A stretch of DNA of 64,000 nucleotides, taken from Alkalitalea saponilacus (GTDB lineage: Bacteria; Bacteroidota; Bacteroidia; Bacteroidales; Marinilabiliaceae). A program made the position numbers and the translations under genes. Below are positions 26,707 through 34,236 of the stretch, in pieces (the first letter of the stretch is position 1; each line of letters begins with the position of its first letter). The stretch is taken from contig NZ_FUYV01000002.1 of NCBI RefSeq assembly GCF_900168165.1, positions 124,001 to 188,000 on the forward strand. Reading direction: 5' to 3'. The notes beneath the pieces were generated by a model. The model ran no database searches. It was given only the letters and a program-made list of their open reading frames with translations, and was not told the origin of the DNA.

Positions 26707-28046
26707 TACAATAAATCTGATGCCAATTCTGCAAGATAACTTCTCTCTCCTTTAATCAAATTAACATGGGCAAAAAGATCCTGTCCTTTCATTTTATCTG
26801 TAAGATAAGCAAGACCATTGGATTGCATATCCAAATATGGAGAGTCAATCTGATGTATATCACCCGTAAATATCATTTTTGTTCCTTCTCCTGCTCGTGT
26901 AATGATGGTTTTAACCTCATGCGGAGTAAGGTTCTGTGCTTCATCCACAATAAAATACACATCCGACAAACTCCGTCCCCTGATGTAAGCCAGTGGCGTA
27001 ATAATCAACTCCTCCCTCTTTTGCATCTCTTCAATGGCCGCAAGTTCGCGGCTTTGTCCGCTGAACCGGTTTTTTATCACTGCCAAATTATCAAAAAGCG
27101 GCAGCATATATGGTCCAATTTTTTCATTGACATCACCCGGAAGGAACCCCAGATCACGATTGGACAGCGGAACAATTGGACGAGCAAGAAGAATCTGTTT
27201 ATACATTTTATGTTGCTGCAACGCAGCGGCCAATGCCAGAAGTGTTTTCCCTGTCCCGGCTTTCCCGGTTAGTGAAACCAGCCGAATTTCAGGATTCAGC
27301 AAAGCATTGAGCGAAAAAGCCTGTTCAGCATTTCTGGGTTCAATGCCATAAGCACCATGCTTTTCTACCCTTCTAACTGAATTGCTGAATGGATCATACC
27401 AGGCCAAAACACTTTGGCTGCTGTTTCGAAGAACAAAATATTGATTTGCCGGGGTAGCCTCCTCATCCATGGGAAAAGACTCCCGGGGAACGGTTCCTTT
27501 TTGATATAACTGATCAATGATGGATGCATCAAAATTCTCATGGGTCTCAACACCTTTGTGCAGTATTTCGATGTTCTTTACTTTATCGGTTTCGTAATCC
27601 TCGGCTTTAAGGCCGAGGGATTTGGCCTTCATTCGCAGATTAATGTCCTTGGAAATTAAGATCACACTGCGGGTTTTAAACTTTTCTGCTACATGTAAAG
27701 CAATGGCTAAGATGCGATGATCAGGTGTTCTATCCGAAAATGATTCCTCCAGAATTTGAGGAAAAGGCTTGCCGGTGGCAATAAACAATCGTCCTTTATC
27801 AACACCTAAGGAGACCCCATCGCTGAACAACTTCTCTCCCGACAACTTATCCATGATTCTCACAAATTCCCGTGCCTGAAAATTGATTTGATCATTTCCC
27901 TTTTTGAATTTATCCAACTCTTCCAAAACCACGATTGGAAGAATCACATCATTGTCCTCAAAATTATAAAGGCATTTATGATCGTGAAGCAACACGTTTG
28001 TATCGAGTATAAATATTTTCGATGATTGTTTTTTCCTAGCAGCCAT
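26706..28046 (-). CDS. PhoH family protein with N-terminal PIN domain
   Basis: 446 residues. An N-terminal PIN nuclease domain (FILDTNVLLHD, VVLEELDKFKKG, ~1-150) is joined to a PhoH ATPase domain with Walker A SLTGKAGTGKTLLALAAAL and Walker B VYFIVDEAQNLTP. PhoH2-type proteins are RNA helicase/RNases in other bacteria, so an RNA-processing role is likely. First gene of a four-gene minus-strand operon; divergent from folC with an 88-base spacer. Confidence 0.92.
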   Translation of the reverse strand: MAARKKQSSKIFILDTNVLLHDHKCLYNFEDNDVILPIVVLEELDKFKKGNDQINFQAREFVRIMDKLSGEKLFSDGVSLGVDKGRLFIATGKPFPQILEESFSDRTPDHRILAIALHVAEKFKTRSVILISKDINLRMKAKSLGLKAEDYETDKVKNIEILHKGVETHENFDASIIDQLYQKGTVPRESFPMDEEATPANQYFVLRNSSQSVLAWYDPFSNSVRRVEKHGAYGIEPRNAEQAFSLNALLNPEIRLVSLTGKAGTGKTLLALAAALQQHKMYKQILLARPIVPLSNRDLGFLPGDVNEKIGPYMLPLFDNLAVIKNRFSGQSRELAAIEEMQKREELIITPLAYIRGRSLSDVYFIVDEAQNLTPHEVKTIITRAGEGTKMIFTGDIHQIDSPYLDMQSNGLAYLTDKMKGQDLFAHVNLIKGERSYLAELASDLL

Positions 28047-28134
28047 AAATTCGATTTTTATATTTCAGATATCATAAATATATCAAAATCCATGGTTATT
28101 TCGCACTTTTGCATTGCTATAATCATAAAATATC

Positions 28135-29421
28135 ATGAATTATTCTGAAGCCATACAATTTTTATTTGATCAACTTCCAATGTTTCAAAGAAGTGGAGCT
28201 GTTGCCTACAAAAACAATCTGGACAACACCCACCGCCTAGATCGATGGTTTAATCATCCGCATAAAAAATTTAAGAGCATTCATATAGCCGGAACCAATG
28301 GTAAAGGGTCGGTTTCGCACATGTTGGCGTCTGTTTTTCAGGAAGCCGGTTATAAAACCGGCTTGTATACATCCCCTCATTTAAAGGACTTCAGAGAAAG
28401 AATCAGGATAAACGGAGAGATGATTTCTGAAGAGATGGTCACTCAATTCGTTATCAAAAACAAACAAATCATTGAAGAGATATCTCCATCTTTTTTTGAA
28501 ATGACGGTGGCAATGGCATTTCAATATTTTGCTATTGAGAAAGTGGAAATGGCCATAATTGAGACAGGCATGGGAGGACGGCTTGATTCAACCAACATCA
28601 TTACTCCCCAATGTTCGGTTATTACCAATATTGGGATGGATCACATGCAGTTTTTAGGAAACGATATTCCTTCTATTGCAAAAGAAAAGGCAGGGATCAT
28701 TAAAGAAGGTGTTCCGGTGGTTATTGGAAGAAAGCAAACTGAAACAACGGCTGTTTTTTGCAAAACAGCCGAAGAAAAAAACACAACAACTATTTATTCA
28801 GAAGATCTTTTTGAAGCCATCCTTAAATCAAGAGAAACAAACTACCTGCTAACTGACATCACTTTTCAAGGCCAAAAATTGCTGTCGGACATCAAACTTC
28901 CTTTAACAGGTCATTATCAACTGGAAAATTTACGAACTGTTGCTGCTGCCATTCATGCTATGAAATTAAACGGCTACTCACTGAACTCAGAAGAGATAAA
29001 ACGAGGAATTGAAAAAACCATCTCGAACACCGCGTTAATGGGACGATGGCAAACGCTAAGCACCAGCCCACTTACAATTTGTGACACCGGTCACAATGCC
29101 GATGGGATTTCACAAATATTGCAGCAGATTGTAGATACGCCTCACAACCATTTACACATGGTAATTGGCATGGTTAACGATAAAGATGTGGATGGCATTC
29201 TGAAAATGCTCCCAAAAAATGCCTCATATTATTTTACCCGGGCAGAAATTCCGAGGAGTTTGCCTGCAGAACAGCTGCAAGAAAAAGCTTTAAAACATGG
29301 TTTGTTGGGGAATTGTTATGATAGCGTACAAAAAGCACTGAATGAAGCTAAAAAAAACGCTTCCGATAACGATCTGATTTTCATTGGCGGAAGCACTTTT
29401 ATTGTGGCAGAGGTGGTTTAA
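28135..29421 (+). CDS. folC: Folylpolyglutamate / dihydrofolate synthase
   Basis: 428 residues of the Mur-ligase-like FolC family. The P-loop is in HIAGTNGKGSVSHMLASVFQ, followed by GLYTSPHLKDFRERIRI, the Glu-rich IIETGMGGRLDSTN, VITNIGMDHMQFLG and the C-terminal DTGHNADGI. It adds glutamates to folates and may also form dihydrofolate from dihydropteroate. Single gene; a tRNA promoter begins right after its stop. Confidence 0.94.
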   Translation: MNYSEAIQFLFDQLPMFQRSGAVAYKNNLDNTHRLDRWFNHPHKKFKSIHIAGTNGKGSVSHMLASVFQEAGYKTGLYTSPHLKDFRERIRINGEMISEEMVTQFVIKNKQIIEEISPSFFEMTVAMAFQYFAIEKVEMAIIETGMGGRLDSTNIITPQCSVITNIGMDHMQFLGNDIPSIAKEKAGIIKEGVPVVIGRKQTETTAVFCKTAEEKNTTTIYSEDLFEAILKSRETNYLLTDITFQGQKLLSDIKLPLTGHYQLENLRTVAAAIHAMKLNGYSLNSEEIKRGIEKTISNTALMGRWQTLSTSPLTICDTGHNADGISQILQQIVDTPHNHLHMVIGMVNDKDVDGILKMLPKNASYYFTRAEIPRSLPAEQLQEKALKHGLLGNCYDSVQKALNEAKKNASDNDLIFIGGSTFIVAEVV

Positions 29422-29433
29422 TTGTAAAAAATG

Positions 29434-29465
29434 TTTGGCTGTTGAGTAAAACTCTTCTATATTTG
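29434..29465 (+). promoter_or_regulatory. Promoter for the tRNA-Val pair
   Basis: A TTTG (29434-29437) and TATATTTG (29458-29465) are separated by 20 bases, a good fit to the Bacteroidota TTG-N19-21-TAnnTTTG promoter. The first tRNA begins 25 bases after the -7 element. Confidence 0.65.
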
Positions 29466-29490
29466 CATCGCTTTTGGCAAAACATTATTG

Positions 29491-29565
29491 GGGCGCTTAG
29501 CTCAGTTGGTTCAGAGCATCTGGTTTACACCCAGAGGGTCAGCGGTTCGAATCCGTTAGCGCCCA
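29491..29565 (+). tRNA. tRNA-Val (UAC), copy 1
   Basis: 75-base cloverleaf: acceptor GGGCGCT with AGCGCCC and discriminator A; anticodon stem TCTGG-TTTACAC-CCAGA gives anticodon TAC with A at position 37; T arm GGTTCGAATCC. CCA is not encoded (CACA follows the acceptor). Confidence 0.95.
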
Positions 29566-29582
29566 CATCCCAATAAATTATC

Positions 29583-29657
29583 GGGCACTTAGCTCAGTTG
29601 GTTCAGAGCATCTGGTTTACACCCAGAGGGTCAGCGGTTCGAATCCGTTAGTGCCCA
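29583..29657 (+). tRNA. tRNA-Val (UAC), copy 2
   Basis: 75 bases, tandem with copy 1 and 17 bases downstream. It differs by one acceptor-stem pair only: GGGCACT with AGTGCCC instead of GGGCGCT with AGCGCCC, a compensatory G-C to A-U change that keeps the stem. Anticodon TAC and A37 are the same. Confidence 0.95.
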
Positions 29658-29660
29658 CAA

Positions 29661-29692
29661 AAAAAAGACCACCAAAGGTGGTCTTTTTTTTT
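29661..29692 (+). terminator. Terminator after the tRNA-Val pair
   Basis: AAAAAAGACCACC and GGTGGTCTTTTTT around an AAA loop, followed by further T residues. Confidence 0.88.
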
Positions 29693-29721
29693 ACATCTAA
29701 CAGATATTATACAATTTTAAT

Positions 29722-29736
29722 TTAGACACAGTCTAA
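29722..29736. promoter_or_regulatory. Dyad upstream of rex
   Basis: TTAGAC-ACA-GTCTAA is a perfect 6-3-6 dyad about 70 bases before rex. It does not match the known Rex operator (TTGTGAA..TTCACAA), so it may belong to another regulator or be chance. Confidence 0.25.
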
Positions 29737-29769
29737 TAATATAAAAGTTTCTGAATTGAAAATCTTCCT

Positions 29770-29777
29770 TAATTTTG
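29770..29777 (+). promoter_or_regulatory. -7 element for rex
   Basis: TAATTTTG matches TAnnTTTG and lies 28 bases before the rex start codon. Confidence 0.4.
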
Positions 29778-29805
29778 TATTTGCGACACCTAAATTCAAA
29801 CTGTA

Positions 29806-30456
29806 ATGGAAACAGGCAGTATTAAAAAGAAGAACTACGCTGTGCCCGAACCGGCACTTCGCAGAATGCCCTGTTATCTGGCTTACTTAAAACTTGAGCA
29901 CAGAAAAGGCAGCCAGTATGTTTCCTCTACATTAATTGCGCGTGATAATGGTGTTGATCCAACGCAGGTAACAAAAGACCTCTCATACACAGGAATAACC
30001 GGTAAAACCCGCGTTGGTTATGAAGTTGAACCCCTTATTGATGCGCTGGAGGATTTTCTGGGATTCAGAGAAATGGATGAAGCCTATCTTTTTGGCGCAG
30101 GAAGCCTTGGTACAGCATTGCTCCACGACCACGGACTGGTTCAGTACGGCCTAAAAATATCCACAGCATTTGATGTGGATCCCAATGTAACGGGAAAAGA
30201 AATTGGTGGCGTTCACATTCATCACATCGATGAATTTATTCAACGAAAAGATCATGGAGTGCGAATTGGAATACTTACGGTTCCCGCTCAAAATGCGCAG
30301 GAAGCAGCTCAAATGATGGTTGAAAACGGTATTCAGGCCATTTGGAATTTTACACCTGTTAGAATTGCGGTGCCCGAACATATCGTAGTACAAAACACCT
30401 CGCTTTACGCTCATTTAGCCGTAATGTTTAATCGGCTAAACAGTTCTCCCGAATAA
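29806..30456 (+). CDS. rex: Redox-sensing transcriptional repressor Rex
   Basis: 216 residues. An N-terminal winged helix (residues ~1-80, with VSSTLIARDNGVDPTQVTKDLSYTG spread across the recognition region) is joined to a Rossmann NAD(H)-binding domain with GAGSLGTAL, close to the usual GAGNLG. Rex responds to the NADH/NAD+ ratio and represses respiratory and fermentation genes. The C-terminal part is typical. Convergent with the histidine kinase gene 12 bases away, so no regulatory link with it is implied. Confidence 0.94.
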   Translation: METGSIKKKNYAVPEPALRRMPCYLAYLKLEHRKGSQYVSSTLIARDNGVDPTQVTKDLSYTGITGKTRVGYEVEPLIDALEDFLGFREMDEAYLFGAGSLGTALLHDHGLVQYGLKISTAFDVDPNVTGKEIGGVHIHHIDEFIQRKDHGVRIGILTVPAQNAQEAAQMMVENGIQAIWNFTPVRIAVPEHIVVQNTSLYAHLAVMFNRLNSSPE

Positions 30457-30468
30457 AGGTCTGTCAAT

Positions 30469-31830
30469 CTAAAACGTTAATGTAAAATTGGTTTCAGTAT
30501 CTGGAACGGAAAATGCATTAATACTGCCTGAATGCAGACGTAAAATCTGTCGTGACAAACTCAAACCGATACCCGAACCATTGGTTTTGGTTGAAAAAAA
30601 CGGGATAAAGATTTTATCAAGCACCTCAGGCAAAATTCCGGGACCATTATCAATCACCTGAATGGTAATTCTTCCGCGTTTGTTTAGAAAAGCTTTTAAC
30701 TCAATACAACCTTCCGGCTTCCCTGTTAAGGCCTGTATAGAGTTGGTCATTAAATTAATCAAAACCTGCTCAATTAATTTTTCATCTGCCGACAATTCAA
30801 GAGAAGGAGGCACAACTGAAACATTACATACAACTTCTTTCTCTGCTAATTCCTGACGGTGCAGTTCATAAACATTTTTCAATAACTGCTCTACCGGGAA
30901 AATTGAGAAAGACGGATTCGGAATCTTGGTTAAATTGCGATAGGTATTTACAAAATGAATAAGACCCTCAGTTCGCTTATGGATGGTAGCCAATGCGCTT
31001 TGAATCTCACGAAGATTTTCAACCTCCTCGGTGCATTCATTTTTACTGTCAATGGTTTCAATGATATCGTTCATCATAAGATGAACGGTAGAAGAGAGTG
31101 ATGAGATGGGTGTGATTGAATTCATGATTTCATGAGTCAAAACCCTTATCAGTTTCTGCCATGAATCCATCTCTTTCTCTTCCAACTCGTGCTGAATATT
31201 TTTTATGGATACCAGAATGATGTTGCGGTTGTGAATTTTAAACTCTGTCCCATAAATCGACAATTGCAGAATGTCATCCTTTTCCCGTATTTTAACAAGA
31301 ATGTTTTCTCCATGTTTAATGGTTAGCAGGTTTTGAACCAAATCGGGACTAAAATCACGAAGTGCCTGTATATTTCTCAGGTTTCGAACCTGAAACAGCT
31401 TTTTGGTCGCATTGTTTATCAATTCCACAGAACCATCCTTCTGAAAAGCAATCAGTGCAATTCCGATATGCTGAATGACCGTTTGTAAATAATGGTAACT
31501 CTCCTCCTTTTCGGCTCTTACAGATTGGAAATCTGAAATAACCTCATTAAAGGTTTTTTTTAACTGATCCAACGATGAGTCATTATTTTCGACCTGAAAA
31601 GTTCTGGTAAAATCAGAATAACGGATTGACTGCAGAAAACTATTAAGCAAACGGTTGGTTTTATCTACAAAAATAAAAAGAGAGACTATCTGAATAATAA
31701 CCAACAAAGCAACCATTACCACAGTAATGGTTAGTTGTGTATTTAAAAACAGATACATAACTCCAAAAAGTGATACCGATAAAAGGAAGATTCTGACACC
31801 AAGAATCAGCCTGAAACGATTAAAGCCCAT
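30469..31830 (-). CDS. Sensor histidine kinase with minimal extracytoplasmic part
   Basis: 453 residues. Two membrane helices (about 11-29 and 33-54) are separated by only about five residues, so there is no real periplasmic sensor domain, as in intramembrane-sensing kinases. A PAS-like segment (~115-180, YLQTVIQHIGIALIAFQ) precedes the phosphoacceptor box with His233 in VLTHEIMNSITPISSL. The ATP domain has an N box (NLMTNSIQAL), DNGPGI and TNGSGIGLSLSRQI. It overlaps the upstream sigma-54 regulator by 11 bases and is probably its cognate kinase. The divergent neighbour is an ABC transporter. Confidence 0.9.
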   Translation of the reverse strand: MGFNRFRLILGVRIFLLSVSLFGVMYLFLNTQLTITVVMVALLVIIQIVSLFIFVDKTNRLLNSFLQSIRYSDFTRTFQVENNDSSLDQLKKTFNEVISDFQSVRAEKEESYHYLQTVIQHIGIALIAFQKDGSVELINNATKKLFQVRNLRNIQALRDFSPDLVQNLLTIKHGENILVKIREKDDILQLSIYGTEFKIHNRNIILVSIKNIQHELEEKEMDSWQKLIRVLTHEIMNSITPISSLSSTVHLMMNDIIETIDSKNECTEEVENLREIQSALATIHKRTEGLIHFVNTYRNLTKIPNPSFSIFPVEQLLKNVYELHRQELAEKEVVCNVSVVPPSLELSADEKLIEQVLINLMTNSIQALTGKPEGCIELKAFLNKRGRITIQVIDNGPGILPEVLDKIFIPFFSTKTNGSGIGLSLSRQILRLHSGSINAFSVPDTETNFTLTF

Positions 31831-33196
31831 GTTTTTCCATTCTTCGGTAAAGAGAAGTTCGGGTTAATCCCAGATCAGAAGCTGCTTTGGAAATGTTGCC
31901 CCGGTTATTTTTCAAAACCTTCTCTATAATCATCTTTTCAACCTCATCCAGATTATAATTTTCCAACTCAACTCCATCTTTTGTTCCGGAATGATGACTT
32001 AACTGAAAATCATCAACAGTAAGAGTATCCGATTCACTCATGATGATGGTACGTTCAATCACATGTTGAAATTCCCTCACATTCCCGGGCCACGGATAAT
32101 CTGTCAGTTTTCGCAAAACTTGCTGGCTTGGTCGGGATATTTTTCTGTTGTATTTCTTATTATAAATTTTAATGAAATGATCAGCCAAAAGAGGGATGTC
32201 TTCATGCCTTTCTCTGAGTGGAGGTAAGTCAACTTCCACCGTATTAATTCTGTATAAAAGATCCTGTCTGAAACCACCTTCAACAGCCATCTGTTTAATT
32301 CCCATGTTGGTGGCACAAATCAACCGTATATTTATTGGAATTGGCTTGTTGGCTCCCACTCGGGTGACCTCTCTGCGTTCAAGAACAGTCAACAGTTTGG
32401 CCTGCAACGGTAGAGAGAGGTTCCCAATTTCATCAAGAAAAATTGTCCCGCCTGATGCCAATTCGAACCTTCCCGGTCTATCAGTTTTGGCATCAGTAAA
32501 AGCACCTTTTACATGTCCAAAAAGTTCACTTTCAAATAAGGTGTCGCTCAACGCACCCAAATCCACACTAATAAAAGGTTCGTCAGCACGTTTCGATTGC
32601 CGGTGAAGAGCCCGGGCCACCAGCTCTTTACCCGTACCATTCTCTCCCAAAATCAGCACATTGGCATCGGTACCAGCAACCTTTTTAATGGTATTAAAAA
32701 CCTGTTGCATACCTGGTGATACACCAATAAAATCAGCAAAAGGCTGATCCATTATGGTATTGATCTCCTTCTGACGTTCTCTCAGACTGCTTACTTCCTT
32801 ACGAGATTCTCTTAACTTTATGGCCGACCATATGGTTCCGAGTAACTTTTCATTTTGCCATGGTTTGATAATAAAATCGGTGGCTCCCGATTTTATGGCC
32901 TTAACGGATTTCTCTACATCTCCGTATGCAGTAATAAACAACACCACTGCTCCTGGGTCGATTTCCAGAATACGTTTTAACCAGGAAAATCCTTCATGAC
33001 CACTGATGGCATCCTTGTTGAAATTCATATCAAGTAAAATGACATCATAATCGTCTTCAGCCATATGCTGGGGAATCCTCTCGGGATTTGTTTCTGTTTG
33101 AATCAATTCACAATGAGGCTTTAGCAACATCTTTAACGCAAATAATATATCTGCATTATCGTCCACTGCAAGGATTTTCCCTTTTTTTGAGGTCAT
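31820..33196 (-). CDS. Sigma-54-dependent NtrC-type response regulator
   Basis: 458 residues in three domains. Receiver (~1-120): acid pocket D12-D13, phosphoacceptor D56 in LLDMNF, T in FITAYGD, K in IKPW. AAA+ activator (~155-390): Walker A LILGENGTGKELVARALH, the sigma-54 contact loop as GAFTDA (in GHVKGAFTDAKTD) rather than GAFTGA, Walker B GGTIFLDEIGNL, and sensor region NVREFQHVIERTI. A Fis-type HTH (NISKAASDLGLTRTSLYRRM) ends it. It activates sigma-54 promoters when phosphorylated. First gene of the pair with the kinase; it diverges from the ABC genes, its likely targets. Confidence 0.93.
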   Translation of the reverse strand: MTSKKGKILAVDDNADILFALKMLLKPHCELIQTETNPERIPQHMAEDDYDVILLDMNFNKDAISGHEGFSWLKRILEIDPGAVVLFITAYGDVEKSVKAIKSGATDFIIKPWQNEKLLGTIWSAIKLRESRKEVSSLRERQKEINTIMDQPFADFIGVSPGMQQVFNTIKKVAGTDANVLILGENGTGKELVARALHRQSKRADEPFISVDLGALSDTLFESELFGHVKGAFTDAKTDRPGRFELASGGTIFLDEIGNLSLPLQAKLLTVLERREVTRVGANKPIPINIRLICATNMGIKQMAVEGGFRQDLLYRINTVEVDLPPLRERHEDIPLLADHFIKIYNKKYNRKISRPSQQVLRKLTDYPWPGNVREFQHVIERTIIMSESDTLTVDDFQLSHHSGTKDGVELENYNLDEVEKMIIEKVLKNNRGNISKAASDLGLTRTSLYRRMEKHGL

Positions 33197-33296
33197 AGAG
33201 ATTTCGCTTTAAAATAAATCTGATGATTCTCAAAACTACAAAAAAATGTTCATCTTTGAAATCAGAACGTACGAAATCGAACAATTATATAAGCCA

Positions 33297-33317
33297 AACT
33301 TTAAACAGTTTAAGGTT
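33297..33317. promoter_or_regulatory. Candidate activator site 1 (dyad)
   Basis: TTAAAC-A-GTTTAA with matching AAC/GTT flanks forms a near-perfect dyad centred at 33307, about 53 bases before the sigma-54-like -24 element. This is an acceptable place for an NtrC-type upstream activator site. Confidence 0.4.
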
Positions 33318-33358
33318 CCCAACCCTCAACAATAAGATTAACAAGTTCATAAGACAGG

Positions 33359-33374
33359 TGGCACGGTTTCTGTT
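33359..33374 (+). promoter_or_regulatory. Sigma-54-like promoter for the ABC genes
   Basis: TGGCACG-GTTT-CTGT matches the -24 consensus TGGCACG exactly; the -12 part is CTGT instead of TTGC, keeping the central TG. It points to the ATPase gene 168 bases on and lies between it and a sigma-54 activator gene. Confidence 0.5.
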
Positions 33375-33384
33375 TTAACTAAAG

Positions 33385-33412
33385 CAGATTTTAATATAAT
33401 ATTAATAATCTG
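33385..33412. promoter_or_regulatory. Large AT-rich inverted repeat
   Basis: CAGATT and AATCTG flank the perfect core TTAATATAATATTAA, giving a near-perfect 28-base dyad located where transcription from the sigma-54-like site would begin. A further dyad TCGCAC..GTGCGA lies at 33483-33502. The remainder of the 345-base spacer shows no gene. Confidence 0.45.
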
Positions 33413-33541
33413 TAAAACACCACCTTATTAAGCCTGACCCACAACATATTACGACACCCTGATTTTTAACCCACAACTCAATTCGCACAAAAAATCGTGC
33501 GATAACGGACATCTAGTGTACAAAAACGAACACTCTGAGAA

Positions 33542-34225
33542 ATGATTTATACAAGAAACCTGAAAAAACTATACAAGTCCAGAGAAGTGGAAACTATGGC
33601 GCTGATCAATGTCAATATTGACATTGATGAAGGGGAGTTTGTTGCTGTGGCCGGCCCGGCGGGGAGTGGGAAATCTTCACTATTCAATATATTGGGACTT
33701 CTCGACACACCCGATAGTGGTGAAGTTTTTTTCATGGGTAAAGAGTGTAGCAGATTAAGCCAAAATAAACGAATCAGCTTAAGACGTGGTAACATTGGTT
33801 ACATGTTTAAGGATTTCAATTTGGTTGACGAACTATCAGTATATAATAACATTGAACTACCATTGCTTTACATGCCATATTCCCGAAAAGATCGTCAAAA
33901 GATGGTAAGTGAGATACTTTACAAATTTAAACTAGATCATAAGCGAAATAATTACCCTGAAGAACTAACCAGACTTCAGCAACAAACCGTCGGTTTAGCC
34001 AGGGCAACAGTATACAACCCCAAGCTCATACTGGCTGATGAGCCCGCAGGAAGCCTGGACTCAACAGGTGGAGGAATGATCTTTGAACTTATTTCTTCAG
34101 TCAACGAAGCAGGAACCACAGTAATATTTTTTACCAATTCAATATCCGAAGCACAAAGAGCTAGTCGCATCATCAGACTTTTTGATGGCCATATTGTAAC
34201 CGAAGCCATACAAAAAGAGATATAG
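33542..34225 (+). CDS. ABC ATPase with degenerate catalytic motifs
   Basis: 227 residues, of the LolD/MacB-like ATPase type. Walker A (GPAGSGKSS, ~38-46), Walker B (LILADE, D166-E167) and D-loop (GSLDS) are intact. Three other catalytic elements are not: the Q-loop Gln is Lys90 (YMFKDFNL; normally FQ.FNL), the signature LSGGQ is LTRLQ at 142-146, and the H-loop His is Asn199 (FFTNSI; normally VTHD). The lolD gene in this window has all of them canonical. ATP binding is likely, but a normal hydrolysis cycle is doubtful. It pairs with the permease 11 bases downstream and diverges from the kinase/regulator. Confidence 0.9.
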   Translation: MIYTRNLKKLYKSREVETMALINVNIDIDEGEFVAVAGPAGSGKSSLFNILGLLDTPDSGEVFFMGKECSRLSQNKRISLRRGNIGYMFKDFNLVDELSVYNNIELPLLYMPYSRKDRQKMVSEILYKFKLDHKRNNYPEELTRLQQQTVGLARATVYNPKLILADEPAGSLDSTGGGMIFELISSVNEAGTTVIFFTNSISEAQRASRIIRLFDGHIVTEAIQKEI

Positions 34226-34236
34226 GAAAAGACATT

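Noticed and set aside
26766-27272. 168-codon plus-strand frame in phoH
   Set aside because: Antisense to conserved PhoH motifs; composition is not protein-like.
31820-33196. GAFTDA in place of GAFTGA as a sign of an inactive sigma-54 activator
   Set aside because: Walker motifs and receiver residues are intact and I believe GAFTDA is found in other activators, so loss of function is not supported.
33197-33541. Mobile element or phage insertion between the regulator and ABC genes
   Set aside because: The inverted repeats are short and regulatory in placement; no transposase, integrase or target duplication is present.
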